From assembly GCA_963555705.1 (NCBI GenBank), contig OY743184.1, forward strand, positions 28,846,639 through 28,910,638: 64,000 nucleotides of DNA. Reading direction: 5' to 3'. Each line of letters opens with the position of its first letter. The stretch's first letter is position 1. The notes below the pieces were generated by a model, which was given only the letters and a program-made list of their open reading frames with translations, ran no database searches and was not told the DNA's origin. A program made the translations under genes and the position numbers. Origin of the DNA: Ligustrum vulgare (Eukaryota; Streptophyta; Magnoliopsida; Lamiales; Oleaceae). Shown here in pieces: positions 11,520 through 22,879 of the stretch.

Positions 11520-12533
11520 ACTCCAAAGATAAAGACAAGAAGAAGAAGGGACCATGTTTCAATTGTGGTAAGATGAGACATCTTAAAAGGGATTGTTGTC
11601 TTGCAAGGAAAAAGAAACGAGATGGGGACTCCAATTTTGTGGCTATGATAAGTGAAGTGAACATAGTGGAGGAAAATAATGAGTGGTGGATCGATTCCGG
11701 TCCCACTATGCATTTTTGTAAGGATTGAAATACTTTCACAACTTATGAACCCGTGAAAGATGGGAAAACTCTCTATATGGGAAGCTCTATCACCGAAAAT
11801 TTTCTTGGCCAAGGCAACATTGATTTGGAATTTACTTCCGAGGAAATTCTCAATTTGTTATCATGTACCGGATGTTCGAAGAATATTTGGTCCGGAGGTC
11901 TTCTTAATGAGTTTGGTTTCAAACTTCTATTTGAGTCAAATAAGTTGTATTATCTGAAGGAAGAGTCTTTGTTTGGAAATGGTTCATAAATGATGGAATG
12001 TTTAAACTCAATATTATGAATAAAAATACAAATTCCGTTTACATTGTTGTTGATGTCTTATCTTTTTGGCATTCACTTTTAGGACATGTAAACATTAAGA
12101 AAAATGCTTGATATGATTATACTTGGTTTAATTTCTAATTACAAACACGATTTAGAAGAAAAATGGAAAGTGTGTGCTCTTACTAAAATCACGAAAACTC
12201 CTTCCGGTAAAATTAAAAGAAGTAGTTCTTTACATGAACTTATTTATAGTGATGTATGTGATTTACATAGCACACTTAGTAAAGGAGGAAAACTTTACTT
12301 TATGACTTTGTTATGTATATTTAAGGCATTCTAAGGACAAAGTTTTGGCTAAATTTGAAATCTTTAAAAATGAAGTTGAAAACTTGTGCAACGCTAAAGT
12401 TAAATACCTTAGAAGTGATAGAGGAGGAGAATATCATTTTTCATCTTATTGTGAAGATGTTGGAATTTTTCATGAAACATCTATTGCATACAATCCTCAA
12501 CAAAACGGTGTGGCCGAAAGAAAAAATAGAACA
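11520..12533 (+). pseudogene. Copia zinc knuckle, protease and integrase core (5' part)
   Basis: The nucleocapsid motif CFNCGKMRHLKRDC (CX2CX4HX4C) is intact near 11550-11590. The protease core WWIDSGPTMHFC follows near 11690 and keeps D-S-G but has P in place of the usual A. The integrase core shows a SDV aspartate (about 12250), the SDRGGEY aspartate (about 12415) and the ERKNRT glutamate (about 12520). The frame is cut at 12533 by a solo LTR and continues at 13537. Stops and frameshifts occur at about 11990, 12080 and 12330. Confidence 0.8.
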
Positions 12534-13536
12534 TGACGCGATCCCAGTCGGGGAATCTCGTCGAACACGCGGGATAACGATAATTAAAACCCTAGGAAAG
12601 ATCTAGATCAGATCTGACACGAAAATAACAAGAATTAAAATACTGGAAAGATAAACTTGACGATAGGACCTTGACCCAAGATTCACGACGCAAGAAATTG
12701 ACGATGCGGAATCGAGATCCAAGGTTTTCGAAACACCACAAGGACTTGTCAATTTCCTTGATAAGATTCTAATCGGACACGCCACAAATATTCTCGCGAA
12801 TATTTGATAAGTACAACGCCACAAATATTTCCACAATATTTGATAGGTCGGATTTGTTCTCGAAGAACACAAAAGGGACTCCTCAACCTTTCAATTGGAG
12901 AAAACTCTCTCAACTATATTAATCTCAAAATCAATCTTAACTGTTTTTACAATGAATGTAAAGCGATATAAATAAGCAAAATAACCTAGCATCTAATTTA
13001 CTCAAAATAGAATTCTAATTATGCTAAAATTCTAAAATAGGAAAATAACCTAAAATAATAAAAGGAAATAAATTAATTGGCAAAATCCGGAAAATCTGGC
13101 GCTGCGTCTTTCACGGCCGTGACAAACTCTTTTACGGCCGTAAAGGCCTTTCTGATCAAAATTGTGATATTAGTTACGGCCGTGACACAATGTTTACGGC
13201 CGTGAATTTCCTCCGGTTTGAATGTTACGGCCGTAAGAATGGACATTACGGCCGTGAGACCCTTTCTGCTGAAATTCTGCCTTTTTCCTCGTTAATTGAT
13301 TACGGCCATGATTGTAAGATTTACGGCCGTGATTATATGATTTACGGCCGTGAAGGATTTCCATTACGGCCGTAATGCCTTTTCTGCATAAACAATTTCT
13401 TTTACTCGTTTCGGCTCGATCCGTCCTTCTTCTCGGCTCGCCCCCAACACGAAACTTACTCCGTTTTGCACGTAGATCACTATTATATTGCCGATGGCTC
13501 GACTTCGACCTTCGATGCCTTGTCCGGATCACATCA
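12534..13536 (-). mobile_element. Solo LTR of the 58048-61737 Ty3 family, TSD GAACA
   Basis: The 1003-bp insert begins TGACGCGATCC and ends GGATCACATCA, reading TG...CA. It is homologous along its length to both LTRs at 58048-59012 and 60736-61737, in the same orientation as them, so it is minus relative to that family's gag. GAACA occurs on both sides (12529-12533 and 13537-13541), and its removal restores the copia integrase frame. No internal sequence remains, as expected from LTR-LTR recombination. It carries nine exact ACGGCCGT palindromes between about 13110 and 13380. Confidence 0.95.
13105..13382. repeat. Array of ACGGCCGT palindromes in the solo LTR
   Basis: Nine exact copies and one variant (ACGGCCAT) are spaced 16-60 bp apart, usually as TTACGGCCGTGA or TTACGGCCGTAA. 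They are often arranged in pairs followed by a TTTCTG word. The spacers are not conserved as tandem units, so this is an array of short motifs rather than a satellite. Confidence 0.9.
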
Positions 13537-16045
13537 GAACATTAATTGAAATTGTTAATGCTATGTTAAACAACTCAGTCTTAGTAAAGGATATAGCAGA
13601 GAAGCTTTACTTACTGCATGTTATATCCTAAATCGAGTCCCGAGTAAAGGAAACAAATTTACACCATATGAATTATGGAAAAATTATAAATCTAACTTAT
13701 CATATCTACGTGTTTGGGGATGTAGGGCCATTTTTAAGTTGCCCGAAAAAAAGATTAAAAAGTTGGGAGAAAAATGAATAGAGTGCATATTTTTGGGATA
13801 TGCGCAACATAGAAAAGGTTATAGGTTTCTAGTAACTCGGTTGAAGTTTATACCATGATAGAATCTATAGATGCTATATTTTATGAAAACAGCTTCAAAA
13901 CTATTCCTAGATGTACTAATCTGGATTCTATTGAGCTAGAGGTAATCAAAGATAACAAGAAAAAGGTAGATGAAGAACTTCCAAAAATCAGAAGGAGTAA
14001 AGGCTTGAAAAGAGAAAACTTTTGGGCTCAACTTCATTATGCATCTAGTGGAAGGCACTAGAAATTCACAAATAAAGCAAATCTTAGTAACTCAAACTAT
14101 TGACTTGGATCCTCTCACTTATGAAGATGCTATGAAATCTAATGATTCGGCTTTTTGGAAAGAAGCTATAGAAGATAAAATATCATCTGTCATGAATAAC
14201 AAGACTTTGGAACTTGTAGATCTTCCTCCGGGTTGTAGACCTATTTGTTGCTAATGGATCTATGAAAGTAAATGGAACAATAAACAAATACAAAGCAAGA
14301 TTAGTGGCAAAAGGATTTACACAAAAAGAAGGCCTTGATTATTTTGATACCTATTCACTTGTTGCTAGGATTGCTATTATTAGAACCTTAATTACTTTAG
14401 CATCCAGATAAGTTTGAAATTCATCAAATGGATATTAAAATTGTGTTCCTAAATGGGGAATTGGATGAAGAAATATATATGGACTAATTGGAAGGTTTTG
14501 TCTTACAAGGATAAGAAAGAAAGGTGTGTAAATTAATTAAGTCATTATATATACTTAAACAAGCACTATGGATGACAAAATGGCTCGTTGGCTCAAGCCA
14601 CTCAGGTTTAGCTCAGCTCGTGGCTCGAGATTTCGAGTCAAAGCTCGAGCCGAGCTTTTTTTGAGAGACGGACATTGGCTGGACACGGATCGAGCAAAAA
14701 AAAACTCGGTCAAAAAACTCGATGGGAGCTTGAGCCATGAATTTTGACCATGAGCTTGGCTCAACTTGCTATATATATACATTTTCAATAAAAAAAATTT
14801 TGGATTTTTGTTATAAAAATAAAAAAAATTAAAAGCTCGGTACTTGGCTCGGAAAAACTTGAGCTTAAAACTCAAGTCGAGCCTTATTTTTGAGGACGAG
14901 CTTTGACTCGGATCGGCTCGGGCCAAAAAAAGCTCGAGCCTTGATCTTTGGCTCGCGAGCCGGCTCAGCTCGGCTCGTTGACATCCTTAACAAGCACCTA
15001 AGAAATGTTGTGAAAAATTTGATAAAATTATCGTTGCTAATGAATTTAAGATCCATGAATCATACAAATGTGTGTATAGTAAGTTTAATGGACACAAATG
15101 TGTAATTATTTGTCTATATGTGGATGACATGTTAAGATTTTGAATAGACTTAGAAGTGATCAAATCTACTAAGTCATTATTGTCATCCAACTTTGATATG
15201 AAAGGCATGGGACATGTATATGTGATTTTAGGAATTAAAATCATGAGAAAAGATACCGGGATCATACTTACTCAATGATATTATACAGAAAAGATGTTGA
15301 AAAGTTTGATCATTTTGATTGTAAGTCATTATCTACTCCATTTGATTCAAATGTTAGGATGTATCCTAACACTGATAGAGTAGTTTCTCAATTAGAATAT
15401 GCTCACATGATTGGATGTCTTATGTATGCAATGACATCTACAAAACCAGATATCACATTTGTTGTTGGTAAAATAAGTTGATATGCTAGTAATCCTAGTC
15501 AAATTCATTGGCAAGGAGTTAATAGAGTTTTAAAGTATCTTAAAGGTGTTAGAAGGATTTACTGATGCTAGTTAGATTACCGATCGAGAAGATCATGCAT
15601 CAACTAGAAGATGGATATTCACACTTGGTAGACCTGCTGTATTATGGGGTTCAAAGAAATGGGTTTCAAAGAAACAAACTTGTATATCATACTCCACCAT
15701 GGCTGCAGAATTATAGCATTAGCTTCACGTAGTAAAGAAACAGATTGACTAAGGAATTTATTGATTGAAATCCCTATTTGGCCTAAACCTGTACTTCTGG
15801 TATCTATTCATTATGATAGTGAGGCTAAGTTGTCTAAAGCATATATTCAAATTTATAATGAAAAATTTAGACATATTGGTTTAAGACATAGCTTGGTTAG
15901 ACAATTGATTTCAGGTGGATTCATTACCGTGGATTATGTGAAATTAAGTTAAAACTTAGCGGATCCTTTGACTAAATGCCTCGCAAGGGATTTAGTTTCA
16001 AAATCATTAAAGGGAATGAGATTGTGGCCAATTCAAAATCATCAA
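13537..16045 (+). pseudogene. Copia integrase C-terminus, reverse transcriptase and RNase H
   Basis: After the solo LTR the integrase tail continues (an EIVNAML block, then LRVWGCRA, KLGEK and CIFLGYA blocks). Reverse transcriptase begins near 14120 with a DAMKSNDSAFWKEAIEDKI segment. It continues to LKQAPKKCCEKF once the hAT insert at 14567-14989 is removed, then LYVDDM (about 15118). RNase H/tail blocks include WGSKKWVSKKQTCISYST (about 15650) and LADPLTKCLARD (about 15960). Many stops and at least three frame changes are present. Confidence 0.85.
14567..14989. mobile_element. 423-bp hAT-type non-autonomous element, TSD ACAAGCAC
   Basis: It begins TATGGATGACAAAATGGCTCG and its reverse complement begins TAAGGATGTCAACGAGC, giving a hAT-like terminal inverted repeat. 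A perfect 8-bp duplication, ACAAGCAC, lies at 14559-14566 and 14990-14997. Excision in silico rejoins the copia reverse transcriptase at the LKQAP motif. The interior is packed with GCTCG/CGAGC words, the kind of subterminal repeats hAT transposases bind. It has no coding capacity. Confidence 0.92.
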
Positions 16046-16584
16046 TAATGGAACCTCCACATAACACTTGAAACATCAAGCTCTTAGGTTCAATAAGTAA
16101 AGTACATTATATGAGTGATTGCTAACATTTAAATTAATCCCAAGATAAAAATGTTTGGAAATGTATCAATAAGATTAGGATGAGTTAAATGGCTCTTAAT
16201 AGACTTATATAGATGTCTATGAAATGCTTTAGATACATTGGCATTTTTGATATGTCTATCTATATGAATATCGAGGATGGTGTCGTCTCCAAAGTAGTTT
16301 CGTAAACTACTCAAGATATTCATGAAATCAAAACCAAGATATAGGACACATGGCATATTCATGTTTTGGTTTATTGAACACAATAAAGACTCTCAGATGT
16401 GTGTGTGAGGTATTTCCAGTTTGTCACATAGGGTCGCTAGCTCAAAGCTTGTCGACCACGCTACCTTATTTGACATTTGAAATACTTTCACTATGCTAAC
16501 GTTCAAGTCCTAAAGATACCTTCATTTATGCATAAGTTTGGAAAACTTACACAAGAGATTTTTCAAAACCTCATTCATTTTGAA

Positions 16585-16597
16585 AATGGTGGAGGAT
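16585..16597 (+). promoter_or_regulatory. Polypurine tract of the copia element
   Basis: AAATGGTGGAGGAT immediately precedes the TGTTGG start of the 3' LTR and is purine-rich as expected for the plus-strand primer. Confidence 0.6.
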
Positions 16598-17300
16598 TGT
16601 TGGAGGAATTTTCTAAATGAATCACATAAACAATGAATGATGAAAAGGTAGAAAAATGGAATGAAAATCGGGTTAAAATTTTTAACCATGTGACCGCATG
16701 GGTATAAGCCATGCATGTCACATGTGAATCATCTTTTCGGAATATTCGTTGTCGCTCAAGGCCATGCAGTCGCATGGTTTTCCGATATGACCGTTGGACA
16801 GTTTCATTCTTGATTTTTCTTACACTTTTTTGATATATTACATGGCTTCTCATGGAAAGCTTGAACCATGAAGAGTTGTATCCTTTGTAAATGTTGTATC
16901 TATTAAAAATACACCTCTTGATGCTCTATATAAAGGATTCATTGTTGGTTGATTTGACACACTTGAATTTATCTTCTTCTCTATTTTTGTTATCTTCTTG
17001 CATATAAAAACATTATTCTTTGTATAAAAATCTCTTGTCTAGTATTCATTTACTGCAGCTCTGAATACTAGACTCCCTTGTGTTTAATTTCATAGTTCTT
17101 GTGTTCTGGTTTATTGCCGGATATTGCACGTTCTTCATCAAACAAATATTTGATTTCATTGTATCTTGGAGACTTATTTGTATCCTTCGTGCATTCTATT
17201 TGGTGGGACAAATAAATTCTAAAGGAAAACGGTGTCGTGTCTTGAATTCTTCATAGTTATTACGAGTTTTATTATCACACCACCAAAATTGTTTTAAAAC
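16598..17300 (+). repeat. Copia 3' LTR
   Basis: It is the partner of 10050-10752. The two differ by scattered substitutions and small indels, for example around 16700 where extra bases occur, indicating an old insertion. Confidence 0.8.
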
Positions 17301-17657
17301 CATAGACCCATTTCCTAAAGAAAAGTGGCTATCAAGGGCTTCTGGAAAAGAGGGGGGAGTATTAAATTGGATTAAAAATGGATGGCTTAAAATATTATAA
17401 CGAAAGTCTAAAAACTTTAATTATCTTATTGATTCCTTTTGGGCAAAAGAATTTTTCGAAAGATCAAACTTTCGATTTTATACAGAAAGAAATGAGAATA
17501 TGCATGAAATGTGGGACTAAAAACTTGTAAAATGTTTATGAATTAAACTCTTATCTACCTCAAGAATATGCCTCCAACTTACTATTGTTATAGGATCACA
17601 AATAATTACTAGAAAAGGAATCTATAATGAATATGCAAACTCTTCACAACATTAGCA
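17301..17657. other. Flank with a dispersed repeat shared with 61790-61980
   Basis: From about 17440 to 17640 the sequence matches 61790-61980 in the same orientation, sharing words such as ATTTTATAC and GGGACTAAAAACTTGTAAAATG with interspersed changes. Nothing coding is recognised. The two copies lie outside the nested stack on opposite sides of it. Confidence 0.6.
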
Positions 17658-18097
17658 ATGTTTACTCATTTTTTTCCTTCTTCTTTGGTGATATACAATT
17701 GTTCATCATGCAACCAATCTTGTCACAATTTCAGTATTTCACTTTTTTTTTTAGACCTAGACGAGGACCTGCTTCTAACATTCCTCCACTTCTTTCCATT
17801 GGTTTTACAATTGGAATTCATAACTCTGTTCTCGACATTTAGGGCAGAATTCAATGTTGAGACTTCTCCAAAACCTCTTCTACAGACTTCCTCAACAAGA
17901 ATAGTATCACGAGCGCCACTAAATTTCAGTTTCTCATTGCCTATAAATCTATTGAATGCATCTATCATAGAGTCCCAACTATTCGGTAGTGATGCCAACA
18001 AGATTAGAGCATGGACCTCATTGTAAAATTTAATCTCGACATAAACCAATTGATTTATAATTGTATTCAATTTATTGAGACATTCTGCTGCTGGAGT
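17658..18097 (-). pseudogene. 3' part of a minus-strand copia gag, cut by the solo LTR
   Basis: Read on the minus strand from 18097 downward, the translation holds LNTIINQL, ALILLASLPNSWDSM and KLKF blocks, an EE-R segment, and a Lys/Arg/Ser-rich stretch. A degenerate zinc knuckle (NCDKIG-MMNNC-like) follows. These are the middle and end of a Ty1/copia gag. The upstream part of the same protein lies 37 kb away at 55480-55700, ending in NKVHLMK. Both ends meet at the ACATT duplication, so one gag gene was split by the insertion at 18103-55474. Confidence 0.85.
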
Positions 18098-18630
18098 ACA
18101 TTTGTAACGCCCCGATTTCTAATAACCCGGGACGCCACTTCTCCTTTAAATCTAATTTTTATTGCAAAAAAACAATGGAATTCTAAACATCATATTTATG
18201 TGAAAAATTTCAACAGTAAATAAATTAAATTTGATAAATTCATAAAAATATTTAAATCTAAATTTTCAAAGAAAATAACAACAAAATAATTAAATTGACG
18301 ATGTTCATAAGAATTTAAATCTAAATGTTTCGAAGGAAAATAACGGTAAATAATTTAATTGACAATATTCATAAATCGTGACTTTCAAAAAAATAATAAT
18401 ATAATCTCATTATTAATCTGCCACCACTGCCCTTTTCATTCGCCACCATCTCTGAAATCTGCAATTTGTAAGTTAAAAAATAGGGGTGAGCATTTCGAAG
18501 AAATACTCAGTAAGTTCAGCGCAATTTAAATAAACTGTACAGTAAATAATACACATAATCATGCAACTTAATTCATAAATTCTCATTCTCATGCAATAAG
18601 CAAGTGGATCTCATAAGTCATAAATTTTCA

Positions 18631-18753
18631 TGCCTAAAGACATGTGAATTTGGGCCCGAAGGCAATTGGTCCATACCCAAAGACATGTGGATCTGGGCCC
18701 AAAGGAAACTGGTCCATGCCCGGAGACATGTGGATTTGGGCCCGAAGGCAACT
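18631..18753. repeat. Three 44-bp tandem repeats in the solo LTR
   Basis: Three adjacent copies contain GACATGTG, TTGGGCCC and GAAGGCAA words with small differences. The array is absent at the equivalent place in the related LTR at 5419-7798. Confidence 0.8.
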
Positions 18754-19370
18754 AGTTCTCATAAATTACGTAATCACATGCATAAATTTACAATACGAGT
18801 TTACTTAATATTGCGCATTTAACATAAAAGATTTTTGAAGTAATGTACCTACATTAAGATATTTTTGAATTTGGTTAAAAAATGATTCTAGCTTTCTTGA
18901 AAATCTATCACCTCGTCTAGCCTTAAAATAAATAATTTCGATTAGAAACTTTAAATTAAAGTTTTGTAAATGAAAGTAAACTTAAGGGTTGAATTGAAAG
19001 AATTTAAAAGTGTAAAACTCAAACTAAAATGGTAAAGTGTAAAGATTTGGGACTTTGTGCAAATAATTGAAATTTGGGACTAAATTGATAAACCCGAAAA
19101 GTTCCTGACCAAATTATATTTTAGTCAAAACTCAGGGTCATATTATACTCAATTGAAGACTTGGGGACTAATTTGTGAAATTGATTATTTAAATACAAAA
19201 GGACTAAAATAACTTAAATAAAAATATAGGGGCTGAAATAACGTTTTGAAACTGAAAGAATTGTTTAAACTATTTTAAAACTTGTGGGACTAAAAATAAA
19301 AGCTTTTTAAAACTTGGGGCTAAAATGTAAATTTTTCAAAAATAAAAATATAAACATAATATATATAATA

Positions 19371-19471
<101 letters not shown>

Positions 19472-20508
19472 ACGGCGACACAACGGCAGAAGAGGTGACC
19501 CGCGATCCACGTCGTCAGGCGGCGACCCGGCGGTGTATAGTTGAGTGTGTGTGTCAAAATAATGAAGTATAGAGTCTGATTTTGGGTTGGAAGATTGCAG
19601 TTTTATGGACTGTGAGGTTGTGATTTTGGAGTTTTCACCGGCGAAAATCCGGCCAGAAATAGGTCGACGGTAGAGGTAAGTTTCTGGACTTTGCCTATTT
19701 CTTGGTTTTGAGTTTGATTTTGGCTGATTTGATGAGGATTTGGAGTTGGGCAGAGACCCGTTCATGTGATGGCTGGTGGTCCAGGCGACGGCGAAGGGAG
19801 GTTGGTTTGGCAGTGATGATAATGGTGGTGATGTTTGGGTGGTGATGTGGTTGGTGGCGTTGGTGATAACGGAGGTGGATGGCAGCGACTTTGGTTAAGA
19901 AACTAATTGAGGCCGTGGCTAATTACAGTGGAGCTCGGGTGATTGAGGCTCGTTTTGTGATGACAGTGGTTATGGTTTATGATGGTGGATTGGGGTTTGG
20001 TTTTTCTGATTATTGGAGTTGGCCGCTCCGGTGCTGGGATTGGTCGGTGGTGAAGATGGTTGTCGGTGGTGGATGCAGATAACAAGCTTTGAATATGGTA
20101 GAAATTGAGAGAAAATTATACCTTTGCTGGAGGTGGTTGTTTGCGTGGGTTTGGATAATAAGGTGGGGGGTTTAATTAATAGTTGATTATGTATTAAACA
20201 TGGTAGTTTAGGTTGAATCTTGGTTTATGGAAAACTTGGAAGAATGTTGGAAATGAGTATCGATTGTGTAAGGAAAGACTTGGGAAGGAAGAAGCTGTTG
20301 ATTTGGTTGGGCCAAGAAATGACTGATGGGGTTTTAAATGAGCTTGAATGATTTGGTTGGGTCAAGAAATGACTGATTGGGTTTTAAATGGGCTTGAATG
20401 ATTGGTAAAAACATTTGGGCTTAAGAAGTTGGGTTGGATTAAAATAGATTAGATCCAAAATAGTTGAAGTTTGGACTTAATATAATTAAAACTTGGACTT
20501 AAAATAAA

Positions 20509-20863
20509 GGGAAAATTACATAGAACCATGTACTTTAAAGTTACAATTCAAACCTAAGCGATCGCTGAAAAGTTTTTCAAGTTTCAGGTGCTAATTAAGG
20601 TTTTTTTTTAATTAATTGAACATAATTATTAATTACAAAACGTGATTTAACTGACTATCAAAATTGAATGTGTCACTATCTCTCTTCTTCTGTATCAGTT
20701 CCTTGTTTGCCATAGAACCCACGCTCTCCATCTTCTCCACGATCCCCATTGCCCATTATCCTCGCCGCTAATCTTCTCATTTTCTTTTATACTCGTTTAA
20801 CTGAGTACATTTTCTTCACCATCGCCATTTTTCGTTTCTTCAACAACCCATATTTCTGTCAAA
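20509..20863. other. MULE left terminal region
   Basis: Terminal inverted repeat plus AT-rich DNA, with a CTCTTCT/TTCTCC-rich stretch at 20680-20790 upstream of the first ATG. This is the probable promoter/5' UTR side of the Ulp1 gene; no specific element is identified beyond that. Confidence 0.5.
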
Positions 20864-21046
20864 ATGACTACGACCCGTAGTGCAGAGGCAAAGAATAAAG
20901 AAGAAGACAAAGGAAAGAGATCCCGTGGCGTTAATGTTAAGAACGTAGAAGAAGAAGACAAAGGAAAGAGGAAGTTTAGCACCGGAGAGTCTCTACGTGG
21001 AAGAGGGTTAAGATGTCTGCTACTGAAGGGAGGTCGACGGTGAAGG
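20864..21046 (+). pseudogene. Probable first exon of the MULE Ulp1-type gene
   Basis: An ATG at 20864 opens a frame of about 60 codons, very rich in Lys, Glu and Arg and containing a repeated EEDKGKR segment that could act as a nuclear-localisation-like basic patch. It runs to a candidate donor (GAAG followed by GTTAAA, 21046/21047). Position at the start of the DUF1985/Ulp1 gene inside the MULE supports the call; there is no domain hit to prove it. Confidence 0.45.
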
Positions 21047-21289
21047 TTAAAAAAATATCTTGATTTTTTCCTTTCTTGTGCAAATAAGTTCATTTCAAAT
21101 CTTTTATTGAATGGAGGGAGATCATTGAGGAAGGATAATTTCCTATTACTTAGTAGATTGATTTGCGCGCCTTGATTCCTATTACCTATGACTTGTGTTG
21201 CCTTCAAATGTAACCTATCAAGTAGTTAGTTCGTGTGTATGAATTTGATGGATTGTTGGACCTTATGTCGTTTAAATGGGACATGTCTT

Positions 21290-22870
21290 TTTTCTAACTG
21301 TGACCTATTTTGGGGATAATGAGACATGCATATGTATTTTTGGTTTGTCTAAAACTGATATATTTGTGTGACCTGACTTCAACTATGTGTGACGTTTATT
21401 TTGTTTTTTCCCCCTAAATGTGACCAATTATGTATAGATGTGACTTTATCTTTTGGGTTCACAATTAGCATTATTTGTGGTAAAAGTGACATAAACAATG
21501 TTTGAAGCAAACAATCAATAATCTCACAGTATTACTTGCAGGAATGAGAATTTTTAATAAAACCAAGCAAGTGGTTTACTAGTAAAATCACAACCAGTTG
21601 CATAAAAAATGTGATCGTGAATTTCATGATGAAATTCACTGTTGAACAGTAATGGATGACTGAAGAGACTTGTTTCTCACACTTCCTACAGTGCAGAGAG
21701 ATTGTTGTGCAGCCTCAACTGTTACACTATGTACTTTTGCGTCAGGTAAAACAACGCAACAGGCAAGAGATGTGGTTCAAAATTCATGACAGATATATTC
21801 GATTTTCTATGACTGAATTTTGTCTTGTGACTGGTTTAAGATATGAGGGGGTTGATGAACGGGAGAGACTTGAGGATAAACCATCCGAGCTTAAGGAGAA
21901 ATATTTTGGTGATCTAAGAGTAGTAACTAGTGATGATATAGGAAATGTGTTCCTTGGGGATAAAGTGGATAATGAACACAATCTTGTTAGAATTGGGATT
22001 TTGTACCTGCTTTCGTGCTATTTGTTTTCTACCTCATACACTAAGGTGGTGGACCACTACATGTTTGTATTGGTAGAATATTTCGATTCGATGAAAGTGT
22101 TTTCTTGGGGGAAGATTCTATTTGATATCACCTTATCATCCTTGAAGAAAGGATTAGATAAGCAGATCTCACATTATAGATTGAATGGATTTCTCATTGC
22201 TTTTCAAGTGTGGTTGTACGAGTGCATACCGAGTATGGAGGGAAATGTTGCAACAAGAATTGCTAGGAATTATCCTAGGATTGTAAATTGGACAGCGCAC
22301 AAACATCCATCTGTCCCATTGTTGGATGGAAAAGTATTTAAGAATGAGGTAAAGATTAAAGCATGTTTTATGTGGAGGTAACAAATAATTATATTTGTTT
22401 TAACGTAATAAGGTTTACATTTGTATATATAACAGGTTGAGATAAATGATATTGAACCCTTCATTGCAGAGCTTGGTATGCCGTATATGTGAGGTTGAGA
22501 TTTATTTTTATGAGATTTATATACCTTGAAAAGAGTCTGTAACCTGATTGAAAAACTGTGACCAATATTTTATGTCTATATGTGACTATATAAGTATTTT
22601 TGCATAGTCATGCTAGTATGTGGTTTGTAATTGTAAATAAACTGTTACATGAATTCATGTTCTAGGACCAATAGTCATGTCTATTTATGACTTTCTATTG
22701 TATAAACTGTGACCTGAATATACGAAACTGGGACAAATGTTCATGGGTATTTGTGACTTTATATATTTATATTGTGACCAATATTATATATCTATCTGTG
22801 ACTATACAGACATTCTCAATATTCATCATAGTACATGTTTGGATTCTATAGATAAAATGTGACATGAATA
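21290..22870. repeat. TGTGAC motif cluster, left part of MULE
   Basis: About a dozen exact TGTGAC hexamers, commonly TGTGACC or TGTGACT, all on the + strand, occur in the two non-coding stretches on either side of the DUF1985 exon. None is seen in the exon itself. Confidence 0.8.
21560..22488 (+). pseudogene. DUF1985 exons of the MULE-borne Ulp1-type gene
   Basis: The long open stretch (ATG at 21656) encodes a DUF1985-like domain: CFSHFL near its start, LLHYVLLRQV, FSMTEFCLVTGLRYEG (about residues 50-65), HNLVRIGILYLLSCYLF, and VWLYECIPSM...RIARNYPRIVNW (about 185-215). This domain is plant-specific and characteristic of Ulp1-carrying KI-MULEs. The frame is open upstream too but crosses an in-frame TAA at 21650, so 21656 is not the native start. 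A donor (GAATGAG then GTAAAG, 22348/22349) and an acceptor (ATAACAG, 22434) lead to a short second exon (VEINDIEPFIAELG). The surrounding introns are full of TGTGAC words. The next exons lie beyond two retrotransposon insertions, at 40803. Confidence 0.85.
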
Positions 22871-22879
22871 CATGATGTG

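Larger units (their letters stand above)
10050..17300 (+). mobile_element. Ty1/copia retrotransposon, decayed, with two nested insertions
   Basis: Two related LTRs (10050-10752 and 16598-17300), both starting TGTTGGA, flank gag, CCHC zinc knuckle, protease, integrase, reverse transcriptase and RNase H in copia order. Flanks CCATG (10045-10049) and CCATA (17301-17305) fit a 5-bp target duplication with one change. The coding region is interrupted by a solo LTR at 12534-13536 and a hAT-type element at 14567-14989. Removing both brings the reading frame back together at the expected protein positions. Numerous stops make it dead. I see no clear tRNA-iMet primer site after the 5' LTR, so the LTR ends are approximate. 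Confidence 0.85.

Noticed and set aside
13105..13382. The ACGGCCGT array as a possible CRISPR-like array
   Set aside because: The motif is only 8-12 bp, spacing is irregular, and it lies in an LTR of a plant retrotransposon.
21656..22381. DUF1985 ORF as a host gene
   Set aside because: It sits inside a bounded MULE with its Ulp1 exons and a transposase, and an in-frame stop precedes the apparent start.
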